Below, one piece after another: positions 45,743-56,662 of a stretch of DNA of 64,000 nt. The stretch is from Cepaea nemoralis (taxonomy: Eukaryota > Mollusca > Gastropoda > Stylommatophora > Helicidae): the NCBI GenBank assembly GCA_014155875.1, contig JACEFZ010027105.1:156473-220472 (forward strand), written 5' to 3'. The position numbers and the translations under genes are program-made. The notes under the pieces are model-generated. The model made no database searches. It was not told where the DNA came from and saw nothing but the letters and a program-made list of their open reading frames with translations. Each line of letters begins with the position of its first letter. The stretch's first letter is position 1.

Positions 45743-46780
45743 TCAGTTATGCAACTGTTCCAGTTCACTACTCCAGTAGGGTTTATATTGTTTACGGGCT
45801 CCTCTTGGTACTGTTTCTCGCGCTGCCTGTAGTATGCATTTCCCAAACTCTTCAACTACTTTATTTATGTCTTTCTCAGTGTTCAGGTTTCTAACCAGTA
45901 TGCTGGTGCGATGCTTGTACATTGCCCAGTCTGCTTTCTTGTAGTTCCACCTCGAGAGGGTGCTGCTTTCACTTACAAGCTCATTTTCTACGGTTAGAAA
46001 GACTGGCCGATGGTCACTGCCACCAAGTTGTTTCCCAACAATTCGTGTAATGTTCCACTCCAGGTCTGGTGAATGAAAAGCCAGGTCAGGTGTAGTTGTA
46101 GTGTGCCATGATCTCGAGTAGAAAGTATGTGGGTCGGACGGCTTGTTAATCAAGATGAATCTATTCTCATCCTGCCAGTCTTCCAGTCTCTCTCCTCTCT
46201 GGTCCATGTGATCATAGCCCCAGCTCTGCGAGTGGCTGTTGAAATCGCCACACACAATCATTTTTTCTGTTAATGGTAGTGTGTCCAGTGCCTGTGGGCG
46301 GTCACTTGGACAGTAGTAATTGATCAGATGTAGGTCTGTATTAGCCTGTCTTAAGTTTAAGTGTCTGATACTCAGCCCCTTCCATGTAGACTTCGATTTG
46401 GGAAGCAATGATGTTATTTTTTACAAGGGTCAGTATCCCACCTTTTCGCCTGTCCTTTCGGTCAGATCGGTAACACTGGTAGCCTCTGATTTTGAAGGCT
46501 ATATTTTCGTTGAGGTGAGTTTCTTGCAAGCAACATATGCTTACTTTTTCTTGGTCCAAGATGTTTTCTAATTCTATTTTTTTGTTGCTGACTCCCTCCG
46601 CATTCCAGTGCATTATTTTAAGTCTTTGTTTAGTATGGCCAGCCGTCCTATTCTCATGTCCCCTGGCTCCACAGGACATCTGAGAAGGACCTCCAGTAGT
46701 TGTGGTTGGACCCTTTCGAGACATAGGGCCCGGCACTGCACCTGCCTGGGGGTCCAAAGCAGGGCGAGCACCATAACATT
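45743..46780 (-). pseudogene. LINE apurinic-type endonuclease domain
   Basis: The minus strand has LKIMHWNAEGVSNKKIELEN (catalytic Asn in HWNAEG), ICCLQETHLNENIAF (catalytic Glu in QETH), KMIVCGDFNSHSQSWGYDHM (Asp and Asn of GDFN) and GKQLGGSDHRPVFLTVENEL (Asp-His of SDH). All hallmark residues of an APE-like LINE endonuclease are present. A frameshift near 46400 splits the domain into two overlapping frames, so it cannot make the intact enzyme as it stands. The enzyme nicks target DNA to prime reverse transcription. Confidence 0.93.
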
Positions 46781-47167
46781 TAGCAGTAGTCGACATATTC
46801 CATTTTGCGTGATTGCGTGGCATCCTGATTTCTGTGGTGCGCCTCCTGGCTGGTTGCCTCCGTCTTCAGCACCTTTCTTTGCTAGAGCAGTCTGTGGTCT
46901 CACTCGAGTGTACATGTGTACGCAGGCACACACGTGTCTGCGCATGCATGTACGTGCATACACATCTAGAGCATACTGGTTATTTTTCGGCGCCAGAAAC
47001 TCGCCGTCGTTCCTTCTCCTGTTAGTTAAAACAGTTCCGCCACGTGAAAGCCAGGAGTTGGACTTTTGCTGCATAGGTTATGTATTCACGAGCCATTGGG
47101 ATATTTAAGCAATGTTGGGTGCTCACCCCAACACTGCGCCCCGGCTACATACAGCAACATTTGGAAC

Positions 47168-48123
47168 CTTTTCCTATTATGATTTTGCCATCTTTAGTTT
47201 ATAGACAGCCTGCTGGTGTACTTGTTCTTTTATTAGTAAGACCCTGAATTCTTTTGTGCACTAATTTGGTATTTTGACTATTGTGTTGTTTTTCAATATC
47301 TAAGCAATTTTTCTCAAGCCATCTTCTTTTAACTCCTTACATAATATTCTGACTTGTCTGTGAATTTCTTCAAACTTGGTAGGATTATTTTTGTTGAGTC
47401 TTCTTGTTTCCATTAGTTGTAAGATTTCTTCAGTCATCCATCTCTTACGACCCACCTTCTGTAATTTTGGAATAGTTGTTTCTGCAGCCAAACTGATTGA
47501 ATTCTTCAACATTTCCCATTGATCATCCACATCTTGGAATATGATCTCTAGATCAGACAATATATCAAATATGTTCTGTACTTCTATGTTGAATTTGTTT
47601 TGTAATTCATTGTCATTACTCATTGTACACAAATCATATTTGGTGTTTCCTGTTACATACTTGACTTTCTTTAACTTTACCCTCAATGTACCTGTAAGTA
47701 ATCGGTGGTCACTATAACAATCAGCCCTGGGAACTGTTTTTGCCATTGTTAGCGCATTTCGAAATCTTCTACTAATCAGAATAATCAATCTGGTTTCTAA
47801 TCCTGCTATCGGGACTCCTCCATGTCCTAGGGTGTTATTTAAACCAGGTGTTTCCTACAATCATGTCCTGCTCTTTTGCCCACTCTACAATTTAGTATCC
47901 TCTTTCATTTCTCTCTCCTAAACAATAGTTTATTACTGTGTATATACCACCTTGATTTCCTACTTTTGCATTGAAGTCTCCTATTATGATGTTTATTTCT
48001 GAATTTTTACATTTCTTTAAGGCAGACTTTATGTCATTATGAAATTACTCTACACTATCCTCACTGGAGTCCCCTGTTGGGGCATATACTTTAATAACTT
48101 TTATGCTAGAAGGTGTCACAGAA
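47168..48123 (-). pseudogene. Nested host RTE, segment 2 (endonuclease C-terminal half to pre-RT linker)
   Basis: The minus strand reads IKVIKVYAPTGDSSEDS, a degraded IIIGDFNAKVGNQGG (catalytic Asp and Asn of GDFN) and ADCYSDHRLLTGTLRV (SDH motif). The linker WMTEEILQLMETRRLNKNNP then runs to the RT at segment 3 with DGKIIIGKDP spanning the LINE target site. In-frame stops are present (near 47205 and in the endonuclease). At 48115-48123 it carries gtcacagaa, duplicated at 49848-49856 across the 1.7-kb insertion. Confidence 0.88.
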
Positions 48124-49662
48124 TGATGATAGTTTAGTGATTCCCAGATAAAATTAAATATAACATTAATGGCAATATCGGAGAAGAGTTAACAATCGAG
48201 TCTGTCAATCTGAGAGAAGGATAAATTGAAGGTTATTAGCCTAAAAATAGGGACAGATGCTCGCAGAGGTCAGTGGCGGCCGCTCGTATCGGCCGATGGA
48301 TGGGAGACTTCGGGAACGGAAAACACAGCGGAGACGGTGATCAAAGGGGTCGGACGCTTTGAGGTACCAGCGTCGGAGAATACAGGGAAACAGCGTAAGA
48401 ACGGAGCGGACCGGAGCATGGAGCGCCCGGACGTATACGTGATTTCACTGAACTTTTTGATGTTACGGAAACGGCAAATGCGACTGTTGATGTATGGACA
48501 TCAAACACTAACGAAGAACGGAAGGCCCAATATAAATAGTAGCAACTGGGGTTTTTGTGTTAGTGTGTGCTACCTAAAGGGACGGCAAACTGGATTTATG
48601 TCTCCTGAAAATAGCAAAGAAATCATCCCGGGAAATGGGATAGAAGTGATTGTGTGCTAATAGATTTCAATGCTTGGAGTATCATTAATTCTATATATAT
48701 ATATATATAAGGTAACACTAATATTAGAGTAATATTAGCATAGGGAAATAGGTGTATGTGCTTAGGGTTTACTATTGCTTTCTATTTAGTGAATAGTTTA
48801 GACTTTAGTGAATTCTGCTGTTTATGTCAGAGTATTCTTTCGGAGGCTGTTTCATTACGGCTGGAGAAAGACAATCACATAAACAGTAATATGAAGCAGA
48901 CTTAAATCACCTGATTTAATGTTTATTACCCAGGTTCCACTACACAGCCTGACATATCAAAGAAGGTAAACCAGTACGGCTCTTGTACAGAGAAAGCAAT
49001 GTTGATAATAACTGAAAGAACGTTCACTTTTATCAAGCACTTCACAGGTGCAGTGAAAGTATGTCACTATAGCAAATGCAACCAAAACAGTCAATAAGAG
49101 TGGGTGACCTAACGATTGTCAAAAACAGGTTTTGGTGAACCTTAGAGAAAGAACTTTATTCAAGCATAGCAAATAGGATAAAACATTGTAATTGAGTACT
49201 CACCTAAACGAAACAGGGAAGAACCATAGACCAGTGTACCTATATTCAGAAAACGGTTAAATAACTGTGGACAGGTGTGAGATGTTTTCACTGATGGATT
49301 ATAATAACATAAAAACTGAAAACTCTGTCTACGGAAAGGACTTACCGTGATCACATTACTGTACGGTGTTACTGTGGTGAACAATTGTTTTTTAATTCAA
49401 GAATTGGATTAAGTCAAGACTCAAGCTGAACGGAGCATCCAGGGTGAGAACGTTCTAATTATATGTTTGATGTCTGATGTTTTGGCCTTTTGAATATGCT
49501 GGAGAAGATTACGAAGACTAACATCTAAGAGTCCTATCTTGCAATCACATTAGCAGACACTATCAACTACAGATACACATTCCATACATACAACTGACAT
49601 AGTTTTCAACAATAAACAGGTTATTCATTGTTGGAGGAAACTGTTGTCAGGGTATGTTATGA

Positions 49663-49732
<70 letters not shown>

Positions 49733-49847
49733 TATAGTGTATGAAAGACGGAAGGGAGGAGTGTAGACAAAAGTCATTCAATACTTCCAATAGTAGAAGG
49801 ATATTAAAAGTGTGCTGGTCGAGACCATCTTCCTCCAGGGACGATTA
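48124..49847. mobile_element. Unidentified 1.7-kb insertion with 9-bp target-site duplication
   Basis: It is bounded by perfect 9-bp copies of gtcacagaa (48115-48123 and 49848-49856). Taking it out with one copy joins RTE codons KLSGIP-SVT-PSSIKVIK in frame, so it is a genuine insertion. It begins tgatgatagtttagtgattc and ends ctccagggacgatta; I see no convincing terminal inverted or long direct repeats. It contains an open frame of 144 codons (48226-48660 plus) with no domain I recognise, an (AT)n run near 48694-48709 and a (GA)n run at 49668-49735. A 9-bp duplication fits Mutator-like transposons or a LINE/SINE insertion. Confidence 0.75.
49668..49735 (+). repeat. (GA)n microsatellite
   Basis: A GA run with one interruption, within the 1.7-kb insertion. 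Confidence 0.95.
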
Positions 49848-50300
49848 GTCACAGAAGGTATACCGCTTAATTTAACTAGTAGAACTCTGTCTGACACAGG
49901 CCAATATCCTTGAACAGATTTTGATATTAGCCGGTCCAAGATAATGGCTACCCCCCTTTGTCGATCTTCTCCTCCAGAATAAATAACCTTAAAATCTTCA
50001 TCTATCTTAATGCCTGCTTCAGTCCATCTCGTTTCGTACATCCCTAACATATTAAATATCTCTCTTTCCATTTCTTGTTTGATGTTATCTAATTTTTTGT
50101 CGTCGTTTAACGTCCTAACATTCCATGTTGCTCATTTTCATGTCTCTGTCCTTGTCTTGCGGTGATCTGGCTTTAGGCGAATCATAATGAACTAAGTAAT
50201 TTTAAGAAGGTAGTTTGCCGTTGCTTTCCTTCCTGGGCAGTGACAATACTGGTCGGAGATCGTAGCCTTGGTCTCGTGAGAGAGATCTGCCTACCGTCTC
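49848..50300 (-). pseudogene. Nested host RTE, segment 1 (5' leader and endonuclease N-terminus)
   Basis: From about 50131 downward the minus strand reads ATWNVRTLNDDKKLDNIKQE, NMLGMYETRWTEAGIKIDED and RQRGVAIILDRLISKSVQGY, then VLLVKLSGIP, where the 9-bp target site begins. The Asn of WNVRTL and Glu of ETRW are the first two catalytic residues of the endonuclease. 50140-50300 is the probable 5' leader and includes ggaaagcaacggcaaactac, similar to the SINE family 1 core. The 5' end runs into a microsatellite at about 50310. Confidence 0.87.
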
Positions 50301-50329
50301 GAAACTTGAGACCATAACCAACAACTATC

Positions 50330-50750
50330 TGTCGTCTGTCTTTCTGTCTGTCTGTCTGTCTGTCCGTCCGTCCGTCCGTCCGTCCGTCCGCCCGTCCGTC
50401 CGTCCGTCTGTCCGTCTGTCTGTCTGTCTGTCTGCCTGTCTGACTTTCTGTCTGTCTGTCTGTTTATCGATCTATTAACTCCTCCGTCCGTCATTCCATC
50501 GGTCCTTCAGCCCATATGGCTGTCTGCCTGTCAGTCAATTCATACACCCATCCGTCCGTCCTTCATTTGTCTGTCTGTCTGTCCATCGATCTATGCACCA
50601 ATCCGTCCATCCCTCTCTCTGTCCATCTGTCTGTCTGTCTCTACAGTGATACATCGATCATCTGTCTGTCTGTCTGTATGTCTGTCTGTCTGTCTGTCTG
50701 TCCACCCATCCGTTCGTCTGCCTGTCTACGTCTTTATTTGCATGTCCTGT
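50330..50750 (+). repeat. (TGTC/TCCG)n microsatellite cluster
   Basis: Tetranucleotide repeats with short unique interruptions; long open frames here are artefacts. Confidence 0.95.
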
Positions 50751-50762
50751 TTATCATGGACA

Positions 50763-51289
<527 letters not shown>

Positions 51290-51932
51290 TATTACTATTT
51301 ATACAATCATTGTAACTATCATTTTTACAGTCATTGTAACTATCATTTATTCAATCGTTATAATTACCACTTATGCAATCATTAGAACTATCATTTACAG
51401 AATCATAGTAACTATCATTTAAAGAACAAATATGACTATTATTTATACAGTCGTTGTAACAATTATTTGTATCCCTTATTATGAGTAGTATTTAAACAAT
51501 GATAGTAACTATGAGATAAGATGAGATGATGAGATTGTAACTATCATTTGTACAGTCGTTATAACTACCATGGTCAGTGTAACTATTATTAATATAATCA
51601 TTAGAACTATCATTTATACAGTCATTATAACTATCATCAATACAAGCATTATAACTATCATTTATACAATCATTATAACTATCATCTGTACTATCATTAT
51701 AACTATCATTTATGCAGTTATTATAACTATCATTTATACCATTATTATAACTCTCATCTATACAATCGTTATAACTATTATTTATAAAATCATTATAACT
51801 ATTATCTATACCAGCATTATAACTATCATCTATAGAATCATTATAACTATCATATGTACCATCATTATAACTATTATCTATACAATCAATATAACTATCA
51901 TATACACAATAATTATAACTATCATCTATACC
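51290..51932 (+). repeat. 24-bp minisatellite, left part
   Basis: Units like attataactatcatttatac plus aatc, about 25 copies. Because 24 is a multiple of three, both strands show long open frames (minus: an 8-residue repeat like SYNDCIDD). Composition and lack of any gene context argue against coding. Confidence 0.93.
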
Positions 51933-52182
51933 AGGGGTGGGCACACTTTTTGTGCGTAGGGCCGCATTGACAAATGTAAAGCTATTGTAGGGCCGCATAT
52001 ATATAATGTCCACTTTGTTTACAGCAACCTAACACAATAAGTAATTATGAATTATTTATAGGTTATTAAGCAGAATAAATAACTAATTATTGCAATTTTA
52101 TTTTACTTCTACTCTTATACATTATATTTTACAATATGAATAAAAACTTTTACTAATTTGTTAACAAGATTTTACACGTTTG

Positions 52183-52246
<64 letters not shown>

Positions 52247-52421
52247 AAAATTATCTATCAACGGCTTTAATTTACACACAAATCGACTACATTGTCACTA
52301 CAATTGTTGATTTCTAATAAGATGTATGTAACTGCTTGCAATATTTGACAAATATCTTGAAATCTGGAGCAAGTTTACTTGTTGAAATTAGCATGACAGC
52401 ATGCAAGGTGCAATCCGACAA
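51933..52421 (-). mobile_element. hAT transposon 3' end inserted in the minisatellite
   Basis: The left edge caggggtgggcacacttttt followed by gcgtagggccgca is the characteristic terminal sequence of many hAT elements. At the other end, the minus strand encodes a transposase C-terminus (separate entry). An (AT)n run lies at about 52187-52244. The upstream terminus and the rest of the transposase are missing, so it is a truncated remnant. Confidence 0.75.
52314..52421 (-). pseudogene. hAT transposase C-terminal 35 codons
   Basis: The minus strand reads LSDCTLHAVMLISTSKLAPD then FKIFVKYCKQLHTSY and TAG at 52314-52316. hAT transposases usually end with a similar block: an acidic residue, then LxAVLRIATSxLxPDFxxLV, after the dimerisation domain. 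No catalytic residues are included. The fragment is cut exactly where the minisatellite resumes. Confidence 0.7.
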
Positions 52422-52570
52422 TATCATCTATCATATATACAATGACTATCATCTATACAATCATTGTAACTCATTTATACCATCATTATAACTACCATCT
52501 ATACAATCATTATAATTATCATCTATGCCATCATTATGACCATCATCTATACAATAACTATAATAATTCA
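52422..52570 (+). repeat. 24-bp minisatellite, right part
   Basis: Continues the units of 51290-51932 beyond the hAT fragment. Confidence 0.88.
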
Positions 52571-52594
52571 AATTTTTCCCGAAGCGGTCTTTAT

Positions 52595-52643
<49 letters not shown>

Positions 52644-52770
52644 GTCTGTCTGTCTTACTATCTATCTAATTATCCATGCATCCATCTATCCACCTACCTA
52701 CCTGCCTGTCTCTCTGTCTGTTTGCTTGTCTGTTCAATCTGTATTTTCTGTCTGTCTATTTACATATGTT
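52595..52770 (+). repeat. (CTGT)n microsatellite
   Basis: About 12 pure units followed by degenerate ones. Confidence 0.96.
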
Positions 52771-53145
52771 TGTCTGTCTTTCAATATGTCGAACCAGCAC
52801 TACCGAGCATCCTGATTGATTTTTGTCCGTCCGTGTCTCTGTTTGTGTCTCTGTTTGTCATTACACCGCCTGTCTTTTCGACTCCTTGTTTGTTTGTCTA
52901 AAAAATTATCCCTGTCTGTTTTTATTTTCCACCTTATCTATCTAGAATTTTTTTTTCAAGCATATAACCGTCGTTCCAACAACAACAAATATTAATAATT
53001 TTCCCGATTTGGTTAAATATTTACACACGAAAATTAACAACAACAAAACAAACCAAAATCTCTCTTTTTGATTCGCACACCGTTAGAGATGGCGGGTCTC
53101 AGTCTGGCATTGTACGCAAGGTCATGTCGGCGTCATTCTGGGTGT
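52771..53145. other. Nothing recognised
   Basis: Degraded simple sequence and A/T-rich DNA. Confidence 0.3.
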
Positions 53146-53598
53146 AATTATAGGTTCAACGTCATGTAAAATGCAATTAAAGGTTGAACATCATGCTAGA
53201 TGTAACTGTAGGTTGAATGTCATCTAAGATTTAATGATAAGTTGAACGTCATCTACGATGTAACTATAGGTTGAATATCATACAATATGTAACTATATGT
53301 TGTATGTCACACAAGATATAACAATAGGATGAATGTCATACAAGATGTAACGATATGTTGAATGTCATACAAGATGTAACTATAGGTTGATTTCATACAA
53401 GATGTAACTATAGGTTGATTATCATACAAGATGTAACTATAGGTTGAATGTCATACAAGATGTAACTAGAGGTTGAATATCATACACGATGTAACTATAG
53501 GTTGAATGTCATACATGATGTAACTATTTGTTGAATGTCATAAATGATGTAACTAAAGGTTGAATGTCATACAAGATGTAAATAAAGGTTGAATGTCA
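53146..53598 (+). repeat. 29-bp minisatellite, left part
   Basis: Units like aggttgaatgtcatacaaga plus tgtaactat, about 16 copies. It is interrupted by an RTE insertion and resumes at 55059. Confidence 0.94.
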
Positions 53599-55058
53599 AC
53601 AATCAGTCAATCATGTGCCATGCCGGAAAGCGTGGGCGGTCAGGACTCGCCATTTCACTCGATCACCAGAGTCGTGGATCAGCTCAGTGTTCCTGTCTCG
53701 TCCATGCCATGTGGCCAAGCCATCCAGGTATTTTCCTCTCGGTCTTCCCTCTTGGTCTGTTCCCTTCGATCTTGCCAGTTGTCACTAAGTTCTCCAATCC
53801 ATTTCTTCTCATAACATGTCCAAAAGATTTTAACTGTCTACGTCTAATTTCTCTAATCAATTTACGAATTTCATTTGTCTCCTGTAGTACTTGGTCATTG
53901 GTTTTTCTATCTGTCCATGGTATTCTTTGCATTTTCCTCAGAAACCACATTTCTGCAGCCATCAGATGTTTTTCAGCTTGACTGCACATTGTCCAAGTTT
54001 CACATCCATACAAAAGAACAGGCTCTAGTATCCCCTCAACACTCTTTTTCTCGTTTCAATTGACATCTTTTTATTGGTCAGAATGTTTTTCATCTTGCTA
54101 AAGGCTACTTTCGCCATGGCGATTCTTGTTCTAATCTCTTCAAGGACATCTCCCATCAGATGTTATGACTGTTCCGAGATAATTGTATCGATTCACTTGT
54201 TGAAGAATATTCCCATTTACTTGTATATTACATTGTGGTACTTCGTTCTTCCTAGTTACTACCATAACCTGTGTCTTTTTATAATTTAATTCTAACCCCA
54301 GCTGCTCACTATGTACAACAACCGCATCTACTAATTGTTGCAGATCCTGCGCATTGTCTGCAATCAATACTGTATCATCTGCATATCTAATGTTATTGAT
54401 GTTTCGTCCTCCAATGCTGATTCCATTTATATATTCTACATTTCTGAAACTATTTTCACTGTATAGGGAAAAAAGATCTGGAGACATTACATATCCCTGT
54501 CTAACACCTCTCTTAATAGGCTGATATTGTCCTACTTCATTATAAATCCTTATGGCAGCTTGTTGTTTCCAATATATGGTTTTTATAAATCTAATGTCTT
54601 TCCCATAAATTTGTAGATCTGCAAGCATATCTACCATGTTGACATGTCTAACTCTATCAAAAGCCTTTGTGTAGTCAATAAAGCAAAGATGTATATCCTT
54701 GTTTACTTCTATAGCACGTTCAATAACTGTCCGCAGCATACACACAGTATTTACTGTGCCCACATTATTCTTCCCCTATTTCAAGTTGTATTTTCTCCCT
54801 CACTCTTTGCATGATAATTCGTAGTACAAACTTTGTGATGTGACTCATTATACTAATTGTTGTATGTTGGTCACATTCCAAGGCTCCTGATTTCTTTGGG
54901 ATTGCAATAAATACAGAATTACATAATTCAGAAGGTATATCTCCAGTAGCATATAATGTGTTCAGCAGTCTGATGCCTTGATCTAGTCCATATTCTTCTA
55001 AAGCTTTATTCATTTCTGTTGTGATGTTATCTGCACCGGGGGCCTTGCCAGCTGTCAT
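53599..55058 (-). pseudogene. RTE retrotransposon, 5'-truncated, inserted in the 29-bp minisatellite
   Basis: It is flanked by a 6-bp duplication, atgtca (53593-53598 and 55059-55064), that is also part of the array unit. The minus strand covers TAGKAPGADNITTEMNKALE, DIHLCFIDYTKAFDRVRHVN, IKRGVRQGYVMSPDLFSLYS, NNIRYADDTVLIADNAQDLQ and CETWTMCSQAEKHLM. It is almost colinear with the 5827 copy, including the (A)n-free ending in a TGATTGACTGATTG-like tail. Small indels near 54030, 54150 and 54763 break the frame, but RT catalytic residues are kept. It looks like one of the youngest RTE insertions. Confidence 0.92.
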
Positions 55059-55170
55059 ATGTCATACAATATGTAATTATAGGTTGAATTCCATACAAAA
55101 TGTAACTAGGTTGAATGTCAAACAAGATTGAACTATTGGCTGAACCTCATTTAAGACGCAATTATAGAGT
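55059..55170 (+). repeat. 29-bp minisatellite, right part
   Basis: About four further units, identical in type to those at 53146-53598. Confidence 0.9.
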
Positions 55171-55729
55171 ATAAATATGACGCTAACATCTTTCCATGTA
55201 TCGATATTGTTTTCTTCCCTGTCACAATATTTTCATGTTTCTCCTCAAAACACTACGTCTCTGATGTTCAGAGTGTCTCCATCATTTCAGTCCTCATTGT
55301 CCAGCATTTTCTCTCAGAGCCTGCAAATTTGCGAGGAAATAAACAGGCTAACAGACTGGCTGATGTCGCGCCTTTGTGCGGGAGTTAGATTATGATAATA
55401 ACGAGGTGATAAATACCTTTTGGGATTGAATGGAAAGTGCATCACAACAAATAAAAGACCCGCATATTGAGAGCCTGATTCAGTGGTGAACGAGCTACGG
55501 ATCGACATTCAAAGTGTAGAGGAAAACGTAGGCGGATGCTCAACCCGGCTGCCACTTGTGCCTTCAGTATGGGAACTGTTCGCTGGCTACAGAAGAACTC
55601 GAGGAAGAACGTGTAGGAACGTTCCTCGTGCAATGGTGTTAATTCTTGATTTCATAGTTCATAAGAAAATAGAGATCATAGTTGTGTTAGATAGTCCACA
55701 GAAAGAGGGTTAAGTTGAATGGACATCAC
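55171..55729. other. Nothing recognised
   Basis: Mixed sequence, no motif-bearing ORF. Confidence 0.35.
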
Positions 55730-55995
55730 AGCACTCGGAACATTTCCATACGTGCTCCGTCAACATCTGCAACAGCCAGCGAAGAGTTCTTATACTAATG
55801 GTGCCAGTAGCAATCTGATTATATGTCCGTCGGGTCTTTCCTTGGGGTTTTGAGTGGCTGTCATACATTTGGTCATTCTCTGCAGTATAATTCTCTCCAC
55901 GCCGTGATGATCTGCCCGTTCATCTGCCTTATCATGCACCAATACCCCACAAAGTGGTGCAGACCCAGCCAATATGTCCGCCTGCTCGTTTCCTA
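55730..55995 (-). pseudogene. Element E: RNase H end and C-terminal tail
   Basis: The minus strand reads VGNEQADILAGSAPLCGVLV (end of an RNase H domain, with the Asp of QAD) and HDKADERADHHGVERIILQR. A tail equivalent to TFNQIAVGTISGATLNWLL follows, here degraded (HIIRLLLAPLV). It is about 265 bp, colinear with 59105-59500. A dead fragment. Confidence 0.7.
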
Positions 55996-55999
55996 CCAC

Positions 56000-56655
56000 A
56001 CCAACATGTCATACTGATGCCCTCTATTTTAGTACACAGAAAGATTCGTACCTAACTCCTTTCGAGTTATAGCTGTACGCCCTGCATCTATGTTACCCAA
56101 TTTCTCTGTAGGAACTACACCATTGACATATTTATAAGCTTTAGTCATTTCGGATTTGAACAAGCCACGTCCAAATGATTACCCCTCTTACTACAAGAAC
56201 AATTATATTTGCCACTCGAGTACTTAGTATGCTTCTGTTCCGCTTGATAAATGCCAGTCACTACCTCAAATTTATTCATCTACTGCTTTGATTACCTCAA
56301 GGATCTTCTGGAGGATTATAGTATCTTTGAGTAAACGGAACAGGAAATGCCGCCATGAATAAATTCAAAATCCCCGGATCAGGAACGCGATGCCTTAGAA
56401 AGATTCCGTCTGACGAGGGATTGAAAATGTTCCCGAAACAGATACTAATAAAAAGTCACCATTCAGAAAACGCGGAATAAACAGATTTCTTAAGTTGTGA
56501 TAAAGCCCAGGTGTCCAATTTGCATTTGTGATTATACTGACATTGTGACTGTGCGGTTTTAGTTCAGAAAATTGGATGTCATCCATTGATACGTGTCGTC
56601 TCATTTCCGGAGTAATGTTACAGTATCTATTAGTATATCTATATTTAAGAACAGC
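56000..56655. other. Nothing recognised
   Basis: Mixed sequence. A minus-strand frame of 138 codons to 56811 overlaps the SINE and has no known motif. Confidence 0.35.
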
Positions 56656-56662
56656 AGTAGGG

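Larger units (their letters stand above)
42958..47167 (-). mobile_element. 4.2-kb LINE (EN-RT-RNase H) inserted in the RTE
   Basis: This is a nearly complete non-LTR element of the RNase H-bearing (I-like) group, flanked by a perfect 13-bp target-site duplication, cttttcctattat (42945-42957 and 47168-47180). Its 5' end is at 47167 and its 3' end (…cgaacgaaaaacgaag on the minus strand) at 42958. From 5' to 3' it has about 350 bp of leader, an endonuclease (to about 45800), a linker, RT (about 45310-44430), a connection, RNase H (43279-43800) and a C-terminal CCHC-type knuckle (about 43130-43180). No separate gag-like ORF1 is present, so it is either a single-ORF element or slightly 5'-truncated. 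At least five frameshifts separate the domains. Confidence 0.93.

Noticed and set aside
48226..48660. 144-codon open frame in the 1.7-kb insertion as a transposase
   Set aside because: No catalytic motif, zinc finger or helix-turn-helix recognised; kept only as part of the unknown insertion.
51492..52013. 173-codon minus-strand frame with an 8-residue repeat as a repeat protein
   Set aside because: The period is 24 bp, so any stop-free unit stays open; the opposite strand is open too, and the frame runs into the hAT insertion.
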